From Bacillota bacterium (GTDB taxonomy: Bacteria > Bacillota_H > UBA994 > UBA5500): a stretch of 17,940 nt of DNA. Within the stretch, counting starts at the first letter, position 1. Each line of letters opens with the position of its first letter. The notes under the pieces were generated by a model that saw only the letters and a program-made list of their open reading frames with translations, was not told where the DNA came from and made no database searches. Shown piece after piece: positions 6,591 to 14,642 of this stretch. The position numbers were made by a program, and so were the translations under genes. The stretch spans positions 1 to 17,940 of the forward strand of contig JAAYGE010000093.1 of the NCBI GenBank assembly GCA_012727835.1, given 5' to 3'.

Positions 6591-7301
6591 TTGGCTTTCT
6601 TAACAAATTTGCTAGGCGTCATACTAAATGCCCTAGTAGAAGTAACGGGTAGTTATGGCTTGGCCATTATTGGGATGGCTTTAGTAGTGATGCTTATTAC
6701 ATTCCCGCTGAATTTAAGGCAGATGCAATTCTCCTTTAAGATGAAGTTGATTGCTCCCAAGATAGAAGAGATAAAAAAGAAGTATAAAGACCCGGATAAG
6801 GTAAACGAAGAGACGTTAGCCCTCTGGAAAGAACATGGGATAAACCCGGCGGCCGGTTGTTTTCCGCTACTCATACAATTCCCAATCATTATTGCCATGT
6901 TTAATGTGCTAAGACAGCCGGGGATATTTAGTTCGGCTCCCTCCTTTCTAGGCTTAAGTCTAGTCCTTCCTGATGCAGAGCAGACTTTTTGGATGTTAAT
7001 ACGGCAAAATCCGGGATATCTGGTGGTGCCGATTTTGGCAGTAGCCACGACAGTTTTTCAACAACGGCAAATGAGCCAGGGCAGCGAGCAGGATGCGGCT
7101 GCGATGCGCTCGATGAACCTGTTTTTGCCCGTTCTTATGGGCTATATATCCATCAGCTACCCTACTGCCTTAGGGCTTTATTGGGTATCCCGCAACGTAT
7201 TTACCATAATACAATATTACCTTGTTACCCGGATGTTGGAGCGAAAGTACAGCTTGGAGGAGGGAGTGCAACTAGATGCGAAGCGTAGAAAAGCAAGGTA
7301 A
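6591..7301 (+). CDS. yidC: Membrane protein insertase YidC/Oxa1 family (SpoIIIJ type)
   Basis: This is a polytopic membrane insertase that places proteins into the cytoplasmic membrane, alone or with Sec. The 236-residue protein has an N-terminal membrane segment (residues 4-38), then FPLNLRQMQFSFKM carrying the conserved groove arginine near residue 43. A charged cytoplasmic hairpin (EIKKKYKDPDKVNEET) follows, then INPAAGCFPLLIQFPIIIAM and further hydrophobic segments ending in the conserved TALGLYWVSRNVFTIIQ. The basic C-terminus (LDAKRRKAR) suits ribosome contact. The start is a TTG at 6591 with AGGAGGGAG seven bases upstream. Unlike B. subtilis SpoIIIJ, I see no signal peptide with a lipobox cysteine. 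It overlaps jag by 26 bases. Confidence 0.95.
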   Translation: MAFLTNLLGVILNALVEVTGSYGLAIIGMALVVMLITFPLNLRQMQFSFKMKLIAPKIEEIKKKYKDPDKVNEETLALWKEHGINPAAGCFPLLIQFPIIIAMFNVLRQPGIFSSAPSFLGLSLVLPDAEQTFWMLIRQNPGYLVVPILAVATTVFQQRQMSQGSEQDAAAMRSMNLFLPVLMGYISISYPTALGLYWVSRNVFTIIQYYLVTRMLERKYSLEEGVQLDAKRRKAR

Positions 7302-7893
7302 GACCGTCGATGAGGCCATCGCTTTGGCTCTAGCTGAATTAGGCGTGGGCATGGAGCAGGTAGAAACGGAAGTTTTAGAAGAGCCGAGTAGAGGCTTTCT
7401 CGGTATTATAGGCGGGAAATTGGCCAAGGTTAGAGTTACGCTTAAACCCGATCCTCTGCAAATATTAGAAGATTTTGTGCGGGGAGTTTGTGAACGGATG
7501 GGTTCCCCGGTAGAAGTAGAGATTGCGACTGAGGATGAGGCAGTAAAAGTTGATTTAGAAGGCCCAAGTCTCGGGTTAATCATTGGCCGGCATGGGCAAA
7601 CCCTCGATTCTCTCCAATATTTAGCCATTGTGGTATATAATCGCTATGCGGAAGTACGGCAACGGGTAGTTGTTGATGCGGGTGGATATCGGGAACGGCG
7701 GAAGCAGACATTACTGCGCCTGGCTAATCGTTTGGCTGAAAAGGCTAAACGTACCGGTCGCCGCATTATGCTGGAGCCAATGAAGGCCCATGAGCGACGT
7801 ATTATCCACACCGCTTTACAGCATGATAATCAGATAGTTACCTACAGCGAAGGGCAGGAGCCCCATCGCAAGGTAGTTATTGCGCTTAAGTAG
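7276..7893 (+). CDS. jag: RNA-binding protein Jag/KhpB (Jag-N, KH and R3H domains)
   Basis: Jag (KhpB, EloR in streptococci) is a cytoplasmic RNA-binding protein that, with KhpA, affects cell elongation and post-transcriptional regulation in Gram-positives. The 205 residues show three domains. The Jag-N domain is near 1-55 (KTVDEAIALALAELG, then EEPSRGFLGIIGGKLAKV). The KH domain is near 75-145, with the GRHG loop in GLIIGRHGQTLDSLQYL. The R3H domain is at the C-terminus, with MKAHERRIIHTAL. The ATG at 7276 lies inside the yidC 3' end, with GGAGGAGGGAG just upstream in yidC codons. The yidC-jag pairing is conserved in Bacillota. A terminator follows, ending the rnpA-jag unit. Confidence 0.95.
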   Translation: MRSVEKQGKTVDEAIALALAELGVGMEQVETEVLEEPSRGFLGIIGGKLAKVRVTLKPDPLQILEDFVRGVCERMGSPVEVEIATEDEAVKVDLEGPSLGLIIGRHGQTLDSLQYLAIVVYNRYAEVRQRVVVDAGGYRERRKQTLLRLANRLAEKAKRTGRRIMLEPMKAHERRIIHTALQHDNQIVTYSEGQEPHRKVVIALK

Positions 7894-7907
7894 ACGTTTA
7901 AGCCAGA

Positions 7908-7945
7908 AACCCGGGCAGTATGGGGCTGCTGCGGGTTTTTCTTTT
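7908..7945 (+). terminator. Intrinsic terminator after jag
   Basis: AACCCG (7908-7913) pairs with CGGGTT (7932-7937), and GCAG pairs with CTGC inside a small internal loop. A T-rich tail (TTTTTCTTTT, 7936-7945) follows. It ends the rnpA-yidD-yidC-jag unit 15 bases after the jag stop. Confidence 0.75.
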
Positions 7946-7948
7946 GGG

Positions 7949-7954
7949 TATAAT
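7949..7954 (+). promoter_or_regulatory. Possible mnmE promoter -10 element
   Basis: A perfect TATAAT lies 29 bases before the mnmE ATG, directly after the jag terminator. The -35 position would fall inside the terminator stem (CTGCTG) and does not match consensus, and there is no TGn extension, so the call is tentative. Confidence 0.35.
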
Positions 7955-7983
7955 ATAGTATCACCGTAGGGAGGCGGATTCTA

Positions 7984-9360
7984 ATGGAGCAGTCAACTAT
8001 AGCGGCTATTGCTACTGCCCCGGGGGAAAGTGGCATCGGTATTGTGCGGATGAGTGGGCCGCAAGCTTTAACCACCTTACGCCGGGTCTTTCGAGATAAT
8101 CGAGGCCGAAAGCGAGAACGATTTACTGCCCGCCACCTATATTTGGGCTACATAGTAGATGAAAAGGAACAGATGCTAGACCAGGTGCTGGTTTCTTATA
8201 TGCCCGGCCCCACTTCCTATACGGGAGAAGATATTGTAGCGGTCAATAGCCACGGCGGCGCCCTCATTCTGCGGGAGATTTTATCACTGCTGTTGCGACA
8301 GCCGGAGGTGCGTTTAGCCGAGCCGGGTGAGTTTACCCAACGGGCTTTTCTTAATGGCAAACTGGATTTGATGCAGGCGGAAGCGGTAATTGACCTCATC
8401 CAGGCCAAGTCTAAGACGGCCCTGCAGCAGGCGGGGCGTCTGCTGCGTGGGGAGCTTTCCCAGCGGGTTTTGGGCATTCGGGAGCAAATAGTGGAGTTGC
8501 TGGCCACCGCTGCCGCCAGTATCGATTTCCCTGAGCAAGATATCCCGGAAATAACCAGCCAGCGGATGTTAGAGGGTATCGGTAAGGCCTTACAAGCGAT
8601 GGAGGTTTTGCTGAGCACCAGTTTTGCTGGCCGGGTGCTACGGGAGGGCTTACAAGTGGCCATTGTGGGGCGACCTAATGTGGGCAAATCTTCCCTATTG
8701 AATGCGCTGGTGGGGAAGGAGCGGGCCATCGTAACCGACATTGCGGGTACCACCCGGGATGTGATCGAAGAGTATTTTTCCATTTCCGGTATTCCTATTC
8801 GACTACTGGATACGGCCGGGATGCGGGAAACGGAAGATCCGGTGGAAAGAATAGGGGTGGCTTTGGCGGAGCAAACCATGCGGGACGCGGATCTGGTACT
8901 CATGGTTATCGATCAGAGCCAGCCACTTCAGGAGGAAGATGGGGCCACCTTGGATGTAGTGGCTGGGCAGCGTCGGTTTATTGTGCTTAATAAGAGTGAT
9001 TTGCCATCCGGGTTGACGGCTGAGGATAGGGATAAATTGGCTACCGAGCAGGTTTTTCAGGTGTCAGCCGTCACGCTAGAGGGCTTGGATGAATTGCGTA
9101 GCGCCATGGCCGACTTGGTGGTGCAGGGAGTGCTACAGCCGGAGAGTCCCTTTGTGGCTAATGCTAGGCAAGAGCAGCTGCTGAGGGAGGCGGCCAGTAG
9201 CCTGCAGGCGGCCCGGGAGACGGTGGCTGCCGGTTGGCCCTTGGATATGGTGCAAGTTGATTTGCAGGCAGCTGCCGATCGTTTAGGCGAGATGGTAGGC
9301 CTTAAGGCCAGCGCCGATTTGGCTCGGGAAATTTTCAGTCGTTTTTGCATCGGCAAGTAG
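7984..9360 (+). CDS. mnmE: tRNA uridine-5-carboxymethylaminomethyl(34) synthesis GTPase MnmE
   Basis: MnmE is the GTPase partner of MnmG; together they install the carboxymethylaminomethyl group on wobble U34 of certain tRNAs. The 458-residue length is normal. The N-terminal tetrahydrofolate-binding domain starts [21 protein letters not shown] helical domain contains the inserted G domain, with P-loop GRPNVGKSS near residue 229, the DTAG motif ([18 protein letters not shown]) and NKSD for guanine specificity. The C-terminus ends FCIGK, the invariant CxGK motif with the catalytic cysteine (Cys455). The ATG at 7984 is preceded by AGGGAGG. It is first in a row with mnmG and rsmG, the usual order, and mnmG starts 17 bases after it ends. 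Confidence 0.98.
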   Translation: MEQSTIAAIATAPGESGIGIVRMSGPQALTTLRRVFRDNRGRKRERFTARHLYLGYIVDEKEQMLDQVLVSYMPGPTSYTGEDIVAVNSHGGALILREILSLLLRQPEVRLAEPGEFTQRAFLNGKLDLMQAEAVIDLIQAKSKTALQQAGRLLRGELSQRVLGIREQIVELLATAAASIDFPEQDIPEITSQRMLEGIGKALQAMEVLLSTSFAGRVLREGLQVAIVGRPNVGKSSLLNALVGKERAIVTDIAGTTRDVIEEYFSISGIPIRLLDTAGMRETEDPVERIGVALAEQTMRDADLVLMVIDQSQPLQEEDGATLDVVAGQRRFIVLNKSDLPSGLTAEDRDKLATEQVFQVSAVTLEGLDELRSAMADLVVQGVLQPESPFVANARQEQLLREAASSLQAARETVAAGWPLDMVQVDLQAAADRLGEMVGLKASADLAREIFSRFCIGK

Positions 9361-9377
9361 CGGAGGGATGCAAGCTA

Positions 9378-11246
9378 ATGGCTTTTGTGGCAGGTAAATA
9401 TGATGTAATTGTTGTGGGTGCGGGACATGCGGGATGTGAAGCCGGCTTAGCGGCGGCCCGCTTAGGGTTTCGGGTTTTGATGCTCACCTCCAGCCTGGAG
9501 AGTGTGGCCCTCATGCCCTGCAATCCGTCCATCGGGGGACCGGCAAAGGGCCACATTGTACGGGAAATCGACGCCTTGGGTGGCGAAATGGGTAAGGCGG
9601 TGGATGAGTGCTGCATCCAATTGCGCATGTTGAACACCAGTAAGGGACCGGCGGTGCAGGCGCTGCGAGCCCAGGTGGACAAACAGCGTTATCAGCAACG
9701 GATGCGGCGGGTGCTGGACCGGCAACCGGGCCTTACGTTAAAGCAGGCCATGGTGGATGAAGTGTTAGTGGAAGATAGGCAGGTGCAGGGGGTAAGGACC
9801 CAAACGGGAACGGTGTTCTTAGCTCCTTGCGTTATTTTGACCACCGGTACCTACCTACGGGGACGGATTATTTTGGGTGAAACTAATTACTCCAGTGGGC
9901 CCAACGGTTTACAGCCTTCCTTAGCTTTAAGCGAGAATTTACTCCGCTTAGGTATTCGTATGGGCCGTTTTAAGACCGGTACGCCGCCGCGGATTAGTAG
10001 CAAGAGCATCGATACCAGCGTTATGCAGGAGCAGCCGGGGGACGATTTGCCCGTAGGGTTTGCCGGTCCTACAGCTTGTTACGGCCGCCAGTTGTCCTGT
10101 TGGCTCACTTATACGACGCCGGAAACCCATCGCTTGTTTTTAGAAAACCTGCATCGGGCTCCCCTGTACAGTGGAGAAATCGAAGGGGCCGGGCCCCGCT
10201 ATTGCCCTTCCCTGGAGGATAAGGTGGTCCGTTTCCGCGATAAGGACCGTCACCAGGTTTTCGTAGAGCCGGAAGGTTATGATACCGATGAAATGTATGT
10301 GCAAGGCTTTTCCACCAGCATGCCGGAGGATGTGCAGTATACGGCGTTGCGCACCATTCCCGGTCTGGAAGGGGCGGAGATTTTGCGGCCCGGCTATGCC
10401 ATTGAATACGACTACATAGATCCGACCCAGCTGCAGTTGTCGCTGGAGTTTCAGGATATTGCGGGTCTTTTTTCGGCCGGGCAGATCAACGGGTCGTCGG
10501 GGTACGAGGAGGCGGCGGCTCAGGGGTTAATTGCCGGTATTAACGCAGCCCAGCTCTTACGGGGACAAGAACCGTTAATCTTAAAACGTTCAGAAGCCTA
10601 CATCGGAGTGTTAATCGATGATTTGGTGACCAAGGGCGTCAGTGAGCCCTACCGCATGCTCACGTCCGCTGCCGAATATCGTTTGCTTTTGCGTCATGAT
10701 AATGCGGACATCCGCCTCCGGGAAAAGGGATGGCAGGTGGGGTTGGTCAGTGATGAAGCCATCGAGGAACATCGACAGATGGTGCATCAAATGGAAGAGT
10801 TAACCAAGCTCCTAGAAAACACCACCATCTCACCTAATGCTAAGTTAAATGCCCTGCTGGAGGCGGCGGGTACTTCTGGCCTCACCCAGGGAGTGCCTGT
10901 GGCCCAACTATTGCGGCGCCCCGAAGTGAGCTTAGAAGACCTGCTGCCCTTTTTGCCCGAGTCCATAGGGGCCGCACCGGTGATGGTTCGTCAGCGGGTG
11001 GAGATAGAAGTTAAATATGCCGGCTATATCAAGAAACAGAACGAAAGCGTGGAACGCTTCTTACGGTTAGAAGAAAAGCGCATTCCGGCCAATTTTGACT
11101 ACAGTCGGCTGTCAGGGTTATCGATGGAAGCTCGGGAAAAGCTGGCTTTACATCGTCCCCAATCGGTGGGACAAGCTAGCCGCATTCTGGGGGTTACACC
11201 GGCGGATATCAGCGTGTTATTAATTGCTTTGAAGGCCCATAGGTAG
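9378..11246 (+). CDS. mnmG: tRNA uridine-5-carboxymethylaminomethyl(34) synthesis enzyme MnmG
   Basis: MnmG (GidA) is the FAD- and NADH-binding subunit of the MnmEG complex that modifies wobble U34 in tRNA. From the ATG at 9378 the protein has 622 residues, close to the family norm. The FAD-binding GAGHAG lies at 14-19. The family signatures [18 protein letters not shown] and [16 protein letters not shown] follow, with [17 protein letters not shown] contacting flavin. The C-terminal helical domain ([18 protein letters not shown]) is present and binds MnmE and tRNA. An in-frame ATG 33 bases upstream overlaps mnmE; the downstream ATG is preferred because CGGAGGG precedes it and it gives the usual N-terminus [10 protein letters not shown]. 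Confidence 0.97.
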   Translation: MAFVAGKYDVIVVGAGHAGCEAGLAAARLGFRVLMLTSSLESVALMPCNPSIGGPAKGHIVREIDALGGEMGKAVDECCIQLRMLNTSKGPAVQALRAQVDKQRYQQRMRRVLDRQPGLTLKQAMVDEVLVEDRQVQGVRTQTGTVFLAPCVILTTGTYLRGRIILGETNYSSGPNGLQPSLALSENLLRLGIRMGRFKTGTPPRISSKSIDTSVMQEQPGDDLPVGFAGPTACYGRQLSCWLTYTTPETHRLFLENLHRAPLYSGEIEGAGPRYCPSLEDKVVRFRDKDRHQVFVEPEGYDTDEMYVQGFSTSMPEDVQYTALRTIPGLEGAEILRPGYAIEYDYIDPTQLQLSLEFQDIAGLFSAGQINGSSGYEEAAAQGLIAGINAAQLLRGQEPLILKRSEAYIGVLIDDLVTKGVSEPYRMLTSAAEYRLLLRHDNADIRLREKGWQVGLVSDEAIEEHRQMVHQMEELTKLLENTTISPNAKLNALLEAAGTSGLTQGVPVAQLLRRPEVSLEDLLPFLPESIGAAPVMVRQRVEIEVKYAGYIKKQNESVERFLRLEEKRIPANFDYSRLSGLSMEAREKLALHRPQSVGQASRILGVTPADISVLLIALKAHR

Positions 11247-11257
11247 GGGGGATAAGA

Positions 11258-11980
11258 GTGGTTGATTACCAGAAGTGGTTACAGCAACAGGCGCAGGCAA
11301 TGGGTATTGCTTTAGAGGCGGTGGCCCTAGACCAGTTGGACCAGTATCGGCGCCTACTACAGGAATGGAACGAAAGAGTCAATTTGACCACTATCACCAG
11401 CACCCCTGAGATATACGAGTTACATTTCCTCGATTCCCTATCGATAGCTCTGGTTGTAGATATGGAACAGGGGCCCAGTTTGGTGGATGTGGGCACCGGA
11501 GGCGGCTTTCCCGGGCTGGTGTTGGCCATTGCCTTCCCCCAGGCGCGAATCACGTTGGTGGAGTCTATCGGTAAGAAGGCGCAATTTCTCCGCACCGTGG
11601 TGGAGGAGTTGGGATTGCAGGAGCGGGTGCGGGTTATGGTGGAACGGGCGGAAGTGGTGGGGCAGCAGCCCCAGTGGCGGGAGCAATTTGATGTGGCTGT
11701 GGCTCGGGCCGTAGCCCGTTTAGCCGTATTGGCTGAATACTGTTTGCCTTTGGTGAAAGTAGGCGGTTATTTTGTAGCCCAGAAGGGGCCCGATATGGGC
11801 AGCGAATTGGAAGAAGCCCTGTCCGGTATCGCAATCTTAGGGGGAGGAGAGACGAAAACCCGGGTTTGGACTTTGCCTTCGGGGGCATCCCGCACTTTGG
11901 TTTGCATAGGAAAGGGCCAAATCACTCCTAGTAAGTATCCTCGCCGGCCCGGAATACCGGCCAAGCGACCATTGTTGTAA
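11258..11980 (+). CDS. rsmG: 16S rRNA (guanine(527)-N7)-methyltransferase RsmG
   Basis: RsmG (GidB) methylates N7 of G527 in 16S rRNA using S-adenosylmethionine; loss gives low-level streptomycin resistance in several bacteria. The 240-residue protein has the typical N-terminal helical part with EWNERVNLTTI, followed by the SAM-binding glycine loop LVDVGTGGGFPGLVLAI near residues 76-92. A second conserved element is VAVARAVARLAVLAEYCLPL, and the C-terminus ends SKYPRRPGIPAKRPLL, a strong family mark. The start is GTG at 11258 with GGGGGG upstream, 11 bases after mnmG. Three genes therefore form an apparent mnmE-mnmG-rsmG(-noc) unit. Confidence 0.97.
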   Translation: MVDYQKWLQQQAQAMGIALEAVALDQLDQYRRLLQEWNERVNLTTITSTPEIYELHFLDSLSIALVVDMEQGPSLVDVGTGGGFPGLVLAIAFPQARITLVESIGKKAQFLRTVVEELGLQERVRVMVERAEVVGQQPQWREQFDVAVARAVARLAVLAEYCLPLVKVGGYFVAQKGPDMGSELEEALSGIAILGGGETKTRVWTLPSGASRTLVCIGKGQITPSKYPRRPGIPAKRPLL

Positions 11981-12043
11981 TAATGGAGAAAGATGGAGAA
12001 GGAGAGCAGCACCTGAAGGCAGAATAGAGAAAGAGAAGGGGTG

Positions 12044-12871
12044 ATGGCATTGCGTTGGTTTGGTGGAAATTCGGGGCCGGAAGAAGATCAAATCGTCAGC
12101 ATTCCTTTGGATGACATTCAGGTTAATCCTTATCAACCGCGGCGCCAGTTTGATGAGGATAAACTACAAGAATTGGCCGACTCCATTCGCCAGATGGGGG
12201 TCATCCAGCCGATTATCGTCCGGCGGCTGGGTCGAGTTTTTGAACTCATTGCCGGTGAACGACGCTGGCAGGCAGCCAAGTTGGCCAAACTGCAGACCAT
12301 TCCAGCCATAGTTAAAGAATATACGGATCGGGAAGTGGCACAGGCGGCCCTAATTGAGAATTTGCAGCGGGAGGATTTAAATCCCTTAGAAGAAGCGGCT
12401 GCTTTTCAACGCCTAATCGAGGAGTTTAATATCAAACAAGAAGAACTGGCTTTGCGGTTGGGTAAGAGTCAATCGACCATAGCCAATAAAATACGGCTGT
12501 TGGGTCTGGCGCCGGCGGTCAAGAATCTGATGTCGGCAGGTAAGCTAAATGAAAGGCAGGGGCGGGCCCTATTAAGGGTTAAAGATCCCCAAACCCAGTT
12601 ACAACTGGCAGAAATTGCCATTGAGCAAAATCTAAACGTTAAACAGACAGAAAGAATAGTAGAAGAACATCTGGCCGGCAGCAGCGCGGAGGAAGTGGCG
12701 GCTACAGCTCGTAAACCCTTGCGCCGTTTCATACCTAAGGACGTACGTATTTTCTTAAACACTATCCGAGATGCCACTCGCCTTATGAAGGAAGCGGGTA
12801 TTAAGGCCGATGTTTCAGAAGAGGAAGAAGGCGACTGGTTAACGGTTACCGTTCGGATTGCCAAACGCTAG
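12044..12871 (+). CDS. noc: Nucleoid occlusion protein Noc (ParB-family CTPase)
   Basis: Noc is a ParB-family clamp that in B. subtilis binds NBS sites, spreads, attaches to the membrane and blocks Z-ring assembly over the nucleoid. The product has about 275 residues. An N-terminal MALRWFGG segment may be the membrane-targeting helix. The CTP-binding GERRWQAAKLAKL and ENLQREDLNPLEEA motifs follow, then the DNA-reading region GKSQSTIANKIRLL with NERQGRALL. There, Gln, Lys and Arg occupy positions where the resident Spo0J has Arg, Thr and Gly (SRSHVANTLRLL, SAGHARALL), matching the Noc rather than the ParB specificity set. The tail RRFIPKDVRIFLNTIRDA resembles Noc. The start is uncertain: GTG 12041, ATG 12044 or TTG 12050; the TTG has the best spacing from AAGGGG. 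Confidence 0.9.
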   Translation: MALRWFGGNSGPEEDQIVSIPLDDIQVNPYQPRRQFDEDKLQELADSIRQMGVIQPIIVRRLGRVFELIAGERRWQAAKLAKLQTIPAIVKEYTDREVAQAALIENLQREDLNPLEEAAAFQRLIEEFNIKQEELALRLGKSQSTIANKIRLLGLAPAVKNLMSAGKLNERQGRALLRVKDPQTQLQLAEIAIEQNLNVKQTERIVEEHLAGSSAEEVAATARKPLRRFIPKDVRIFLNTIRDATRLMKEAGIKADVSEEEEGDWLTVTVRIAKR

Positions 12872-12873
12872 TC

Positions 12874-12903
12874 TGGTCAAAGCTAGTTTACATAATGTAT
12901 AAT
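12874..12903 (+). promoter_or_regulatory. Possible promoter for the metallopeptidase gene
   Basis: TATAAT at 12898-12903 with TGGTCA at 12874-12879 (18-bp spacer, weak -35). The predicted start near 12910 falls inside the left arm of the noc terminator, so transcripts starting here could not fold that hairpin completely. Confidence 0.4.
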
Positions 12904-12905
12904 AG

Positions 12906-12937
12906 AAAGCACGCCTGGTCGTGCTTTTTTTGTTTTT
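12906..12937 (+). terminator. Intrinsic terminator after noc
   Basis: AAAGCACG (12906-12913) and CGTGCTTT (12920-12927) form a perfect 8-bp stem with loop CCTGGT, followed by a T-rich tail (12925-12937). It ends the mnmE-mnmG-rsmG-noc unit. Confidence 0.88.
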
Positions 12938-12960
12938 AATAGGGAAAGGAGGTGGGAGCA

Positions 12961-13779
12961 ATGGCTCAGTGGAAGAGGGTCGACTGGTTCCTTTTTCTAG
13001 TTTTAGTCGGGATCTTAGTAGCACCTTTTAGACCGGCTCATAGGGCGGTCCGCACCGTGGGCCGGTGGCTGCCGTTGGTGGCAGCGGAGGAGGTGCTCAG
13101 CAGTGAGAACTTTAAATTGCTGTATAGCGGCGAATTGGAGGAAGGGCGAGCAGTATTGGAGCTATTGGAAGCGGGGCTGGCCGATTTACAGGCTTGGTTA
13201 CCCGATTTTACACCTAAGCCGATCGTGGTAAGATTGCATCCGACGCAAGCGGCTTTACAGCAAGCTTTAGGGGGTAGCTATGCTCCCACCTTAGGGGCCT
13301 ATTATTTGGGGAAATTGGAGTTATTGGCACCGCAAGCTTGGCAACCACACTTGAACTTGGATGAAGCTATAGCCTTCTATGCCCAGCAGGGGCCGGTGGT
13401 CCATGAGTTGACCCACCTTTTGTTGGATTATCAGGTGGCCGTATCCTATCCGGTTTGGTTCAGTGAGGGTATGGCCCAATATTGGGAAGAACGCTTACGG
13501 GGCTATGTCTGGCAAGAAGGCGGTTTAGCTTGGCGGGAGGCACCCCATAGTTTAGACCAGCTGACCGATCATTTTTCTAGTTTACCGGAAGCGATAGCTT
13601 ATCAAGAAGCATTAAGTCTGGTTAGCTTCCTCTATGAAAGGATGGGGGATGGTGGAGTGAACCAGCTCCTGACTGCCTTAGGAAGGGGCCAAACTTTTAC
13701 CGTTGCCCTGCAGGCGGCTTATGGGCAACCGTTAACAACCTTTGAACAGGATTGGAAGGCCTGGTTAATGGACAATTAA
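12961..13779 (+). CDS. Membrane-anchored zinc metallopeptidase, peptidase MA-like (HELTH), function unknown
   Basis: A 272-residue protein whose N-terminus (residues 9-23, WFLFLVLVGILVAPF) is one hydrophobic segment after a positive start, so a signal anchor or signal peptide; the rest is predicted to lie outside the cell. The gluzincin zinc site is clear: HELTH at 148-152 (His148, Glu149, His152), with Glu169 in WFSEGMAQY as probable third ligand. This pattern and spacing fit the peptidase MA-like family. The substrate is not known. ATG 12961 is chosen because AAAGGAGGTG lies six bases upstream; a GTG at 12952 overlaps that site. The gene sits between noc and soj, flanked by terminators, so it is probably its own transcription unit. 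Enzymatic activity is inferred from the motif. Confidence 0.75.
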   Translation: MAQWKRVDWFLFLVLVGILVAPFRPAHRAVRTVGRWLPLVAAEEVLSSENFKLLYSGELEEGRAVLELLEAGLADLQAWLPDFTPKPIVVRLHPTQAALQQALGGSYAPTLGAYYLGKLELLAPQAWQPHLNLDEAIAFYAQQGPVVHELTHLLLDYQVAVSYPVWFSEGMAQYWEERLRGYVWQEGGLAWREAPHSLDQLTDHFSSLPEAIAYQEALSLVSFLYERMGDGGVNQLLTALGRGQTFTVALQAAYGQPLTTFEQDWKAWLMDN

Positions 13780-13797
13780 CCGGGCCTTTTAGCTTTC
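13756..13797 (+). terminator. Intrinsic terminator overlapping the end of the metallopeptidase gene
   Basis: A 14-bp stem pairs 13756-13769 with 13775-13788 (one G-U pair), with loop GGACA and a T-rich tail TTTTAGCTTTCTT. The left arm codes for the last residues and the stop codon lies in the right arm. Confidence 0.8.
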
Positions 13798-13880
13798 TTA
13801 TGGCAGGAGTAAAAGCGAGATAAAGAGAAGTAATCAAGGACAGCAGGTATTATGCAATATGACATAAGGAGTGAAGATGG

Positions 13881-14642
13881 GTGGCGAAAGTATTAGCCAT
13901 TACCAATCAAAAGGGGGGTGTGGGCAAGACTACCACCTGTGTTAATCTGGGTGCTTGTCTAGCCCAAGAGGGGAAGAAGGTATTAGTTGTGGATGTGGAC
14001 CCCCAGGGTAACACTACCAGTGGCTTAGGTATTGCCCGGCGGCGCCTGCGTAAATGCATCTATCACGTTTTGATCGATGGGCTGCCAATTGAGGTGGTGA
14101 TTCAACCCACCGAAGTGTCCAGATTAGAGGTGGCACCGGCCACTATTCAGCTAGCGGGGGCTGAGATTGAGTTGGTTCCGGCTATTTCGCGGGAAACCAA
14201 ATTGAAAGAAGCTCTGGAGCCCATATTGCCCTTTTACGATTATATTTTGATCGATTGCCCGCCGTCCCTGGGCTTACTCACCCTGAATGCCCTCACCGTT
14301 GCCCACGGAGTGTTGGTACCGGTGCAATGCGAATATTACGCTCTGGAGGGCTTAGGACAATTGTTAAATACGGTGCAATTGGTGCAGCGCCATTTGAATC
14401 CTCGGCTGGAGCTCTTTGGCGCTTTGCTCACCATGTTTGATTCTCGCACCAATCTGTCGCAGCAGGTGGTGGAAGAGGTGCAAGGCTATTTTGGGGATAA
14501 GGTGTTTCAGACTATCATTCCCCGTAATGTACGGTTGAGCGAAGCCCCCAGCTTTGGACAGCCTATTATCATTTATGATCCCAAATCGAAGGGAGCAGAA
14601 GTCTATTGTCAGTTGGCTAAGGAGGTAATCGCCCGTGGCTAG
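13881..14642 (+). CDS. soj: Chromosome partitioning ATPase Soj/ParA
   Basis: Soj is a ParA-type, deviant Walker A ATPase that binds DNA as an ATP dimer and works with Spo0J-parS in origin segregation; in B. subtilis it also regulates DnaA. The 253-residue length is typical. KGGVGKTT at 11-18 is the deviant Walker A motif, followed by VLVVDVDPQGNTTSGLG (Walker A' region) and YDYILIDCPPSLGLLTLNAL (Walker B). The end VYCQLAKEVIARG is family-like. The start is the GTG at 13881 with AAGGAGTGA upstream; the ATG at 13877 is out of frame. It overlaps spo0J by eight bases, so the pair is an operon. No convincing promoter was found in the 90 bases upstream. Confidence 0.97.
   Translation: MAKVLAITNQKGGVGKTTTCVNLGACLAQEGKKVLVVDVDPQGNTTSGLGIARRRLRKCIYHVLIDGLPIEVVIQPTEVSRLEVAPATIQLAGAEIELVPAISRETKLKEALEPILPFYDYILIDCPPSLGLLTLNALTVAHGVLVPVQCEYYALEGLGQLLNTVQLVQRHLNPRLELFGALLTMFDSRTNLSQQVVEEVQGYFGDKVFQTIIPRNVRLSEAPSFGQPIIIYDPKSKGAEVYCQLAKEVIARG

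Noticed and set aside
8217..8903. A 228-residue minus-strand open frame
   Set aside because: It is antisense to mnmE, has low-complexity Ser/Arg-rich composition, and is explained by GC-rich codons of the real gene.
11508..11521. Possible Noc binding site (CTTTCCCGGGCTGG-type) in rsmG
   Set aside because: Only 9 of 14 bases match ATTTCCCGGGAAAT and one half is lost; it lies in the conserved SAM-loop codons.
11855..11868. AAACCCGGGTTT palindrome in rsmG just upstream of noc
   Set aside because: The arms are A/T-swapped relative to the NBS consensus; a 12-bp palindrome in coding sequence is weak evidence alone.
11981..12040. Purine-rich GA stretch between rsmG and noc as a regulatory RNA or repeat
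   Set aside because: It has no repeat unit or stable pairing; it is likely just leader sequence containing the noc ribosome binding site.
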